DNA of 64,000 nucleotides from Pycnococcus provasolii. Taxonomy: Eukaryota > Chlorophyta > Pseudoscourfieldiophyceae > Pseudoscourfieldiales > Pycnococcaceae. The stretch spans positions 62,001 to 126,000 of the forward strand of contig OW568904.1 in assembly GCA_938743325.2 (NCBI GenBank). Direction: 5' to 3'. The position numbers and the translations under genes are program-made. Shown piece by piece: positions 47,226-55,052 of this stretch; position 1 is the stretch's first letter, and each line of letters begins with the position of its first letter. The notes below the pieces were generated by a model, which worked only from the letters and a program-made list of their open reading frames with translations, had not been told where the DNA came from and did no database searches.

Positions 47226-49136
47226 ATGCACGTTGCTGGTTCGTCCGACATCGTCACCGTTGACTTGACGTTCGAAGCTACTTCTCCTGCTCTTTCCGCC
47301 GGTGCTGTCAATTCCACTGAAGACGTCCTCGACCTCACGCACGACGACGGCGAGCCTTACAAGCTGCTCAAGGTCACCGAGTCGCCGGCCGTGACCATAC
47401 CGGCCGAACCCTCCGCGGCGATGATGGACTTGGACAAACATACACCGCAAGCCGCGAGCCGCGCAGTCTCAGCAAATACAGCAATTGCACAGACCAACGT
47501 GCATATGATGGCAAGCGACAAGACGCAGCTTGCACGCGGCGAGCTCATTCCGGAGCTTAAAAATATACTGCGTGACGTGCACCTCGACCCGCGTATCCTC
47601 GAAAAGGCGGTGCTGCACGCGCCACCCGATACCGTCCCTTCGTGGTCTGAGGAGTACCAGCGTACGCTGCTTGACGGCGACTTGGCGCACTTGCTGCAGG
47701 AGTTGCAGGCGGCGGGCGCGTGTTTGGCAGAGTCTCCCGCGACCTCGATGTCTTCTCACAGCTGGCTCGGCGACGCTCGCGGCATGCGCGCGTACTACTT
47801 GCTCGAGCTGTGGGTGCACCGCAGCGGCCTGCTTGAGTTTCCTGCATCGTTTCAGAGTCTGCGTGAGTCATTGAGCGTCTCGTACGAGAAGGCGCGTACT
47901 GTGTCTCGCATAGGAGTGCACTTCGAGTATAAGTCGTTCGAGGCAGCGCGCGAGTACGTGCGCACGTTCGGTCTGAAGAGCGTGAAGGAGTGGTGGGCGT
48001 GGAAGAAGTCAGACGCGCGACCTCACGACATTCCGAGCGCTCCTAGTACGACGTACAAGTCATCGGGCTGGACGTCGTACGGCGACTTCCTCGGATACGC
48101 GGTGGGCTATGTGGCTGGCGAATATCGCAGCTTCGAGGATGCGCGTGCGTACGTGCGCACGCTCGGGTTAAAGAGCACGGATGAGTATAAGGCGTGGAGC
48201 AAGTCAGGTGCGAGGCCTCACGACGTACCGAGCGCTCCTTATCAGACGTACAAGTCATCGGGCTGGACGTCGTACGGCGACTTCCTTGGATTTTCGGAGG
48301 GCCAAGGTGCGCGTGGCGACTTTCGCTCGTTCGAGGATGCGCGTGAATATGTGCGCACGCTCGATCTGAAGAGCCAGAAAGATTGGAAGGAGTGGAGGAA
48401 GTCACGACCGCACGACATTCCGAGCAATCCTGAGACGACGTACAAGTCATCGGGCTGGACATCTTGGGGCAACTTCCTCGGATACGCGGGTCGCAAGCAG
48501 GCTCGAAACACAAAAGAGTCAAAGTTTCGCAGCTTCGAGAAAGCGCGCGAATACGCGCGCACGCTCGGTCTGAAGGGCCAGAAGGAGTGGAATGCGTGGC
48601 GTTCGTCAGGCAATCGACCGCCCGACATTCCGAGCAATCCTCAGACAACGTACAAGTCATCTGGATGGACATCGTACGGCGACTTCCTCGGGTACGCGGA
48701 TGGCAAGGTGACTGGCGCATTCCGTTCGTTCGAGGATGCGCGCGCGTACGTTCGGACGCTCGATCTGAAGAGCAAGAAGGAATGGCAGGCGTGGAGGAAG
48801 TCAGGCGCACGGCCGGAAGACATTCCAGCCAATCCTGAAACGATGTACAAGTCATCGGGCTGGACATCATACGGCGACTTCCTCGGATATGCGGACGGCA
48901 AAGGTGCGCGTGGCTCATTTCGCAGCTTCGAGGATGCTCGCGTGTTCGTGCGCACGCTCGGTCTGAAGAGCCAGGCGGAGTGGTTTGCGTGGAGGAAGTC
49001 AGGCGCGCGACCGCACGACATTCCGGGCGGTCCTAATAAGATTTACAAGGAGTCGGGCTGGATCTCCTACCCCGACTTCCTCGGATACGAGGACGGCAAA
49101 AAGACGATAGTGCGTAAGCGCAAAGTGCGCGCGTAA
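47226..49136 (+). CDS. GW-module repeat protein, copy C (6 modules)
   Basis: 636 residues from the ATG at 47226. This start was chosen because MHVAGSSDIVTVDLTFEAT aligns with the start of copy A (MQLDGSPDIVDLTFEAT); the frame extends further upstream only to GTG. Two DLT motifs (about residues 12-15 and 34-38, the second followed by HDD) may bind SUMO. The helical domain (KTQLARGELIPELKNILRDVHLDP onward) covers about residues 97-220, and six modules follow. The basic spacer KQARNTKESKF comes after module 3. One module is shortened (WRKSRPHDIPS lacks the usual SGA). The tail is VRKRKVRA. Nearly identical to copy D up to module 1, then increasingly different. Confidence 0.8.
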   Translation: MHVAGSSDIVTVDLTFEATSPALSAGAVNSTEDVLDLTHDDGEPYKLLKVTESPAVTIPAEPSAAMMDLDKHTPQAASRAVSANTAIAQTNVHMMASDKTQLARGELIPELKNILRDVHLDPRILEKAVLHAPPDTVPSWSEEYQRTLLDGDLAHLLQELQAAGACLAESPATSMSSHSWLGDARGMRAYYLLELWVHRSGLLEFPASFQSLRESLSVSYEKARTVSRIGVHFEYKSFEAAREYVRTFGLKSVKEWWAWKKSDARPHDIPSAPSTTYKSSGWTSYGDFLGYAVGYVAGEYRSFEDARAYVRTLGLKSTDEYKAWSKSGARPHDVPSAPYQTYKSSGWTSYGDFLGFSEGQGARGDFRSFEDAREYVRTLDLKSQKDWKEWRKSRPHDIPSNPETTYKSSGWTSWGNFLGYAGRKQARNTKESKFRSFEKAREYARTLGLKGQKEWNAWRSSGNRPPDIPSNPQTTYKSSGWTSYGDFLGYADGKVTGAFRSFEDARAYVRTLDLKSKKEWQAWRKSGARPEDIPANPETMYKSSGWTSYGDFLGYADGKGARGSFRSFEDARVFVRTLGLKSQAEWFAWRKSGARPHDIPGGPNKIYKESGWISYPDFLGYEDGKKTIVRKRKVRA

Positions 49137-49917
49137 TCATTCAACGAAGTAAGGAACGAACCACAATCAAATTGTCTCGCAGATATATTTCTCTCGCCAT
49201 AAACTTTACTACTACATTGAAAAGCGATTTCACGCTCGTCTGGTGCCTGTCGATATATATACTTGATAAATTGAAATTTATGCGTAGCGGTTATGAAGAA
49301 GCACCGATGTTACCCGCCGCCCGTGCAGAGAGTGCATACGGCAGACCTGCTTTTGGCCTGAACTCAATCAACGTACGTTCAACAAACTGTCACGGACCTT
49401 TGATCACACAACTCACACATAATAATATGCGTTGGGAACACAAACGGGGATCCCTTCGTTGACCGAGTAAATAAAAATCAGGGGAGGGGCAAGGTGATCC
49501 AGACACACTGGGAACTCCTTCGTGGACGTACACAATAGGATGAGGAAATTCCAGGGAGGGTGGTGAGCACTCACCATTCCAGAGGGTATCCCCATCCCAA
49601 CGGCCAAATGGCTCCCTGCTCTACCTCCGTGCTCTCGGACTAATTTCCCGCCCCCTCAACACTCCGCCATTCTTCTGCGTAAACATTTGCGCGCCACAGG
49701 GGTGACAGGTGCCTCCCCGCACGCCGACGCGGCAGCTCAGCGTTCACCAGCTCAGTGCTTCCCTCACGCACGCAACCTGCCTGCTTACCTTGGCCAGCCG
49801 CAGCTCTGAGTTTGCCGAATCATTCACGCACGCAACCTGCAGATTTCTCACCCTTGACACGTGCTCCTCATCGACGCGTGCGTACTCAGCTTCATCAGCC
49901 TCGTTTCCATCGACCGC
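49137..49917. other. Spacer between duplicated GW-module genes
   Basis: The first 150 bases match the 3' flank of copy D and the last 270 match the leader of copy C. Between them lies about 350 bases unique to this spacer. No gene is seen. Confidence 0.65.
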
Positions 49918-51825
49918 ATGCACGTTGCTGGTTCGTCTGACATCGTCACCGTTGACTTGACGTTCACGAGTACTCCTCCTCCCTCCGCTGGCGCTGCTCA
50001 CTCAATTAAAGACGTCCTCGACCTCACGCACGACGACGACGAGTCACACACGCTGTTCAAGGTCACTGAGTCGCCGGCCGTGACCATACCGGCCGAACCC
50101 TCCGCGGCGATGATGGACTTGGACAAACATACACCGCAAGCCGCGAGCCGCGCAGTCTCAGCAAATACAGCAATTGCACAGACCAACGTGCATATGATGG
50201 CAAGCGACAAGACGCAGCTTGCACGCGGCGAGCTCATTCCGGAGCTTAAAAATATACTGCGTGACGTGCACCTCGACCCGCGTATCCTCGAAAAGGCGGT
50301 GCTGCACGCGCCACCCGATACCGTCCCTTCGTGGTCTGAGGAGTACCAGCGTACGCTGCTTGACGGCGACTTGGCGCACTTGCTGCAGGAGTTGCAGGCG
50401 GCGGGCGCGTGTTTGGCAGAGTCTCCCGCGTCCTCGACTTCTCACAGCTGGCTCGGTGACGCTCGCGGCATGCGCGCGTACTACTTGCTCGAGCTGTGGG
50501 TGCACCGCAGCGGCCTGTTTGAGTTTCCTGCGTCGTTTCAGAGTCTGCGTGAGTCATTGAGCGTCTCGTACGAGAAGGCGCGTACTGTGTCGCGCATAGG
50601 AGTGTACTTCGAGTATAAGTCGTTCGAGGCAGCGCGCGAGTACGTGCGCACGTTCGGTCTGAAGAGCGTGAAGGAGTGGTGGGCGTGGAGCAAGTCAGCC
50701 GCGCGACCGAACGACATTCCGGGCAATCCGAGTACGACGTACAAGTCATCGGGCTGGCTATCGTACCCAGACTTCCTCGGATACGCGATTGGCAATGTGG
50801 CTGGCGAATATCGCAGCTTCGAGGATGCGCGCGCGTACGTGCGCAAGCTTAGTCTGAAGAGCAAGATGGAGTGGGAGGAGTGGGGCAAGTCAGACGCGCG
50901 ACCGCAGGACATTCCGAGCGCTCCTGATCAGACGTACAAGTCATCGGGCTGGAAGTCTTGGGGCGACTTCCTCGGATTTGCAGTAGGCAAGGTCACTGGC
51001 TCGTTTCGTAGCTTCGAGGATGCGCGCGCGTACGCGCGCACGCTCGGTCTGAAGAGCCAGAAGGCGTGGAGGGAGTGGAGCTCGTCAGGCGCGCGGCCGC
51101 CCGACATTCCGAGCAATCCTCATACGACGTACAAGGAATCAGGATGGACGTTGTACGGCGACTTCCTCGGATACGCGGAAGGCAAGCAGGCTCGGAAATC
51201 AAAAGAGTCAAAGTTTCGCAGCTTCGAAGAAGCACGCACGTACGCGCGCACGCTCGGTCTGAAGAGCCAGAAGGAGTGGGAGGCGTGGAGTGCATCAGGC
51301 AAGCGCCCGCACGACATTCCGAGCGCTCCTAATAGGACGTACGCGTCATCTGGCTGGACATCGTACGGCGACTTCCTCGGGTACGCGATTGGCAAGGTGG
51401 CTGGCTCGTATCGCAGCTTCGAGGATGCGCGCGCGTACGTTCGGACGCTCGGTTTGAAGAATCAGAAGAAGGAGTGGAAGACGTGGAGTAAGTCAGGCGC
51501 GCGTCCGCACGACATCCCGAGTAATCCTCAGACGGCGTACGCGTCATCGGGCTGGACGTCTTTTGGCGACTTCCTCGGATACAAGGAGGGCAAGGTGGCT
51601 GGCTCGTTTCGCAGCTTCGAGGATGCGCGTACGTATGTGCGCAGGCTCGGCCTGAAGAGCCAGGAGGAGTGGAAGGCGTGGAGTTCGTCAGGCGCGCGTC
51701 CGCACGATATTCCGAGCAAACCTGATAAGACGTACAAGGAATCCGGCTGGACGTCTTGGGGCGACTTCCTCGGATACGCGGAGGGCAAGGAGGCGATCGT
51801 GCGTAAGCGCAAAGTGCGCGCGTAA
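49918..51825 (+). CDS. GW-module repeat protein, copy D (6 modules)
   Basis: 635 residues from the ATG at 49918 (same MHVAGSSDIVTVDLTF start as copy C). It has two DLT-type acidic motifs (VDLTF near the start and DVLDLTHDDDES, the best SUMO-interaction-like match in the family), the helical domain, six modules, the basic spacer KQARKSKESKF after module 3 and the tail VRKRKVRA. The leader and N-terminal domain are almost the same as copy C, with a three-base deletion in the ASSTSHSW segment; modules 2-6 differ from copy C at many positions (for example KSWGDF, TLYGDF, TSFGDF). This pattern fits duplication followed by homogenised heads and diverging arrays. Function unknown. Confidence 0.8.
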   Translation: MHVAGSSDIVTVDLTFTSTPPPSAGAAHSIKDVLDLTHDDDESHTLFKVTESPAVTIPAEPSAAMMDLDKHTPQAASRAVSANTAIAQTNVHMMASDKTQLARGELIPELKNILRDVHLDPRILEKAVLHAPPDTVPSWSEEYQRTLLDGDLAHLLQELQAAGACLAESPASSTSHSWLGDARGMRAYYLLELWVHRSGLFEFPASFQSLRESLSVSYEKARTVSRIGVYFEYKSFEAAREYVRTFGLKSVKEWWAWSKSAARPNDIPGNPSTTYKSSGWLSYPDFLGYAIGNVAGEYRSFEDARAYVRKLSLKSKMEWEEWGKSDARPQDIPSAPDQTYKSSGWKSWGDFLGFAVGKVTGSFRSFEDARAYARTLGLKSQKAWREWSSSGARPPDIPSNPHTTYKESGWTLYGDFLGYAEGKQARKSKESKFRSFEEARTYARTLGLKSQKEWEAWSASGKRPHDIPSAPNRTYASSGWTSYGDFLGYAIGKVAGSYRSFEDARAYVRTLGLKNQKKEWKTWSKSGARPHDIPSNPQTAYASSGWTSFGDFLGYKEGKVAGSFRSFEDARTYVRRLGLKSQEEWKAWSSSGARPHDIPSKPDKTYKESGWTSWGDFLGYAEGKEAIVRKRKVRA

Positions 51826-52402
51826 TCACTCAAAGAAGTAAGGACCGAACAACAATCATTGTCTTGCGGATAATCTTTTCCATCACAAACTTTGCTACTA
51901 CATTGAAAAACGATTCCACGCTCGTCTCGTGCCCTTCAATATACATAATGAAGTGAAATGTTCTACGTAGTGCTTACGGTTCAAGTATCTTCAAGTCATC
52001 AGAGCCGGTGCCTTAACGACGCTCGTAGATGTAGTATTTGCGCGTACTAATTGTTCTCGAAATGTAATTACACGGCAGCGGCACAATAGTTGAATTTCCT
52101 CCGTCGTTCCAGAGTATGCGTGAGTCATTGATGAACGTATCGTGCGACAACGCGCGTGCAGTGCCTTGCGCCACGCCAGGGAGACGGCGTGAGGCATGAC
52201 GATGTGCAACAACGACGACCACGACATTAAAAGCGCAAGAAGCGGAGCTCTCCCGCCAGACGGCAGCAGCCTGATCATAGAACCGTTGCGAAATCACCAG
52301 CGCCGCCATGTACATGTACACGAATGATGAAAGTGTCTCACAAAAACGTCGTTTGGAAAAAGTAAAGTACATTCTGTTACTGAGTGGCTTAAGCTCGCTT
52401 CA
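51826..52402. other. 3' region of copy D with a broken GW-module fragment
   Basis: The first 150 bases match the 3' flank of copy C. The fragment at 52088-52180 is described separately. The remainder up to the PTEN-like stop codon shows no gene. Confidence 0.6.
52088..52180 (+). pseudogene. Broken GW-module gene fragment (end of N-terminal domain)
   Basis: The bases encode EFPPSFQSMRESL followed by SCDNARAV. They match EFPASFQSLRESLSVSYEKARTV of the intact copies in order and spacing, with a small insertion. No module sequence follows and no head precedes it, so this is a short relic next to the duplicated pair. Confidence 0.75.
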
Positions 52403-53590
52403 TCATGCCCGCACGACTGTGATCATCACGCACCGTTCGTCTTGTGCGTCGTCCACCTCCTCGGACATCGCCGCAGCGTGAAGGCTCTTGGTGAAGTTGT
52501 CGAGCTCCGCGCCGGTCAGCGCCACCTCACTCGGCGTCGACGCAGAGACTGCGTTGGTTCCATCCCCACGCGCGGGCACGGGCAGGTACGACGTGTGCAT
52601 ATGCGCCCAGAAAGGTCGATTATTCGCGCCTAGCAAAATCAGAAAGTCGCCGCTGATGACCGCCGGCGGCGAGAGAGGTATGCGCAGGCACTCGACGCCG
52701 CTTCCGTCGTCGACGAGTTCCCAGCGCCTCGACCCTTCGATCGCCTTTCCTTCCGTGGATACGCCTGCGAGCACGCGCGTGCGAAAGTGGCCAGGTCCGA
52801 GCGACGCGGCGAGTCTCGCGGCGGTTCCGTACAGGTACACTGCGCTGACACCAACGCGCGGCGGCGTTTCGTGCGCATCGTCTGGTTTGTTTAAGGCTTC
52901 GCAGAAGTACCTGAGGTACCTCCTCTGGCTTGGCAGCGTGAGTCCTTTCCCGTCGTTCGTTCTTTTTCTGTTGTACAGTTCTTCCGCTGCGTTGGCATCC
53001 TCAACAACGCCGAGTTTCACAAGGAGCGCACACACCATGAGTCCCGTCCGACTTTTACCGGCCTTACAGTGAATCGCAACGACGTGTTCCGTATGCTGCG
53101 CAAGCCATGATGATGCCGACGCAGTGAACGCCACTATGAGAGTCAGCGGCGGAACGTGGTGGTCATCGAACGGAAAGCTCGCCAAGCGGCCCCCAAACAA
53201 TGACGGGTCGTACAGCCGGTTCGTCTCCGAGCAGAGGTTGTACACCTTATAAAATACACCGTGTTTTGTATCCAAGAAGGAAGACAATTCTAAACTAGAG
53301 TTGCGAAACCAGCTTTCTATTGACGAATACAAAGAAGCTAATAACGAAACACGAAAACCACCACCACCACCAAACACCCCGGACGCACCACCACTCGCAC
53401 TACTGCGTTGATGTTGATGAGAAAAGGTCCCGGCCGGCGCCGCCATCGCTATCACATGACTTGTAATATAGCTCAAGTCCAAATCCCACATGTTACCATC
53501 CTCATCCTCCGATTTTGAAATAAATCTCTGGTGGTTTTTGCTCACGGCATGGCGCAACATACTCTTCAAAGATGAAGATTTTTTTGCCAT
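52403..53590 (-). CDS. PTEN: PTEN-family phosphoinositide 3-phosphatase
   Basis: 395 residues. The N-terminus (VSKNHQRFISKSEDEDGNMWDLDLSYITSHVIAM) matches the PTEN start. The active-site loop is HCKAGKSRTG (Cys175, Arg181), one residue different from human HCKAGKGRTG and keeping both Lys that give PIP3 specificity. FLDTKHGVFYKVYNLCSETN and LPSQRRYLRYF are further PTEN hallmarks. The C-terminal half (about residues 220-395) corresponds to the C2 domain that binds membranes. A Gly/Ser-rich insertion (about residues 52-90) separates IAMAAPAG from the SLYSSIESWFRNSS helix; it could be a lineage-specific loop or a retained intron. Expected role: PI(3,4,5)P3 dephosphorylation at the plasma membrane. 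Single copy here, single frame. Confidence 0.92.
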   Translation of the reverse strand: MAKKSSSLKSMLRHAVSKNHQRFISKSEDEDGNMWDLDLSYITSHVIAMAAPAGTFSHQHQRSSASGGASGVFGGGGGFRVSLLASLYSSIESWFRNSSLELSSFLDTKHGVFYKVYNLCSETNRLYDPSLFGGRLASFPFDDHHVPPLTLIVAFTASASSWLAQHTEHVVAIHCKAGKSRTGLMVCALLVKLGVVEDANAAEELYNRKRTNDGKGLTLPSQRRYLRYFCEALNKPDDAHETPPRVGVSAVYLYGTAARLAASLGPGHFRTRVLAGVSTEGKAIEGSRRWELVDDGSGVECLRIPLSPPAVISGDFLILLGANNRPFWAHMHTSYLPVPARGDGTNAVSASTPSEVALTGAELDNFTKSLHAAAMSEEVDDAQDERCVMITVVRA

Positions 53591-53981
53591 TTTTTTTGGA
53601 AAGTTTTTAAAAGTTTTTTGGAAATTTTTAGAAGTTTTGGAATTTTTTTAGAAATTTTTGAGGAAATGGACGTGGGGGGTGAACATTATATAATAAATTT
53701 GGTTGGGGATGCACTGTAGAACCTGATGGGTGGGTCTACGGAGGAGGAGGAGGCCGGGGCCCGCCCGGGGCCCGGGGTGGGACGTGTACATTCATTCAGC
53801 TCCTCCTCCTGCTCGTGGTGCTATCTTAGTCTAGTCGGCGGGTTTTCCGTTCGCGCGTTGGCAGTTGGCACGGCGTTCAGCATTTGATGGAGACGGACGC
53901 AAGGCAAACTCCTCGTCCGTCAGACCGTCACCGCCGCATCCAATATGGCATCCATGTTGTACGAGCTCCCGGAGTCCCGGG

Positions 53982-54020
53982 TGGGTGTCCGGACACCCAT
54001 TTTGGGTGTCCGGACACCCA
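53982..54020. repeat. Two identical 18-bp perfect palindromes, 21-bp period
   Basis: TGGGTGTCCGGACACCCA occurs at 53982-53999 and again at 54003-54020 with TTT between. Each is a perfect inverted repeat. The 21-base period equals two helical turns. Confidence 0.95.
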
Positions 54021-54848
54021 GTTGCACTCGAGCTTGATTTAGGGTGTGTCTTCAAATATTTTGATACCTTTGTGGTGGATGGGTGTTTAAGTTGGGTATG
54101 AATCATCTTGTTTACACCAAGAATCGTTCAATTCTGACATGAACTCGAGTACTTATGCTATCTCGAAGTGTGACGTGTCGTACCTTAAGATTTTCCCGTT
54201 ATAATATACCCGACCATTAAGGTGATATTTTTAGTACCTTAAGCACAAAATGGACTATCAAACCTATGTTATACATCTTCGATTGTAATGACCACTTAGT
54301 TAGGGAGGTCTTTATACACTCATAAGGACGAAGTATTGGGGGGTCCGCTATACTTATCGCCCTCCTATTGTGCGCTACGCTCGTTTAACCACTTTTTTTC
54401 ATGCAAAAACGACGTTCTGGCTGTTCAGCAGACTTTGGGGCTAGACACGGACCCCACGGTGGACATGTACATAGGATGTGAAGGTTAGAACTTCGAGAGG
54501 GGTCTATGAACAAAGTTTTCCTATGTAAGGTGTAACTGACCGTCTTTTAACTATTCACTTTCTTTCATGGAGACAACAGGGAGACAACAGGGGACGCCAT
54601 GGACAGGGAGACAACATGTTTTTTCAACGCCCAAATCATACTATTTTCGTTTTTATTACTTAAAATTCTTGAAAGTTTATTTTCGTTTTTTTATTACCTA
54701 TTTATTACCTAAAATTTCACCGAATTCTCCGTGTATGTTATGTTAGTTTAACACAGATTTTAATATAATTTTTTAAGTAATAAATTAGTAATAGAAAAAT
54801 ATTTTTGCGAGAGCAAAGAGTTTCAACTATGTGAGGGGGGGGCGGGAG

Positions 54849-54984
54849 CACAACCGTGTGGGTCAAGGGCTACGGCGCCAAAGGACGTGACGGCATCGTC
54901 ACGGAGAATGAAAGCGGCGGGCGAACTGGCACCGACGCGCGCAAGACTTACTCCGCGCTGCTCATCGGCGTCGCGAAGAATTAG
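54849..54984 (+). pseudogene. Possible C-terminal relic of an unidentified gene
   Basis: In otherwise AT-rich DNA a GC-rich stretch encodes STTVWVKGYGAKGRDG then ENESGGRTGTDARKTYSALL, ending in a TAG stop. Its composition is protein-like and unlike the surroundings; no start codon or upstream continuation is visible. The opposite strand is also open for 77 codons, starting inside the neighbouring gene end, which I consider less likely. No family recognised. Confidence 0.3.
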
Positions 54985-55052
54985 TAACTTAGTAATCAAT
55001 GCACCAAAAAACAAATCTCTCAAATTGTAGTTACAGAATAGAAGTCGGCCAT

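Larger units (their letters stand above)
46971..51990 (+). repeat. Tandem gene duplication (about 2.7-kb unit) containing GW-module copies C and D
   Basis: Unit 1 starts at about 46971 (CCCCCTCAACACTCCGCCATTC) and unit 2 at about 49649 with the same sequence. Upstream leaders, coding regions and about 150 bases of 3' flank (GAAGTAAGGA.CGAAC.ACAATCA, ACTACATTGAAAA.CGATT) correspond. Within it, 47381-47741 and 50070-50430 look identical by eye over 361 bases. Confidence 0.9.
53591..55052. other. AT-rich intergenic region with palindromes and a gene relic
   Basis: T-rich stretches just upstream of the PTEN-like ATG (53590-53670) are followed by GC-rich DNA, the twin palindrome (53982-54020), AT-rich DNA with GGGAGACAACA repeats (54571-54618) and a short coding-like relic (54849-54984). 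No intact gene is seen. Confidence 0.6.

Noticed and set aside
34997-51825. GW-module proteins as integrases or recombinases
   Set aside because: No tyrosine- or serine-recombinase catalytic residues are present; only the module resembles sequences sometimes given that label.
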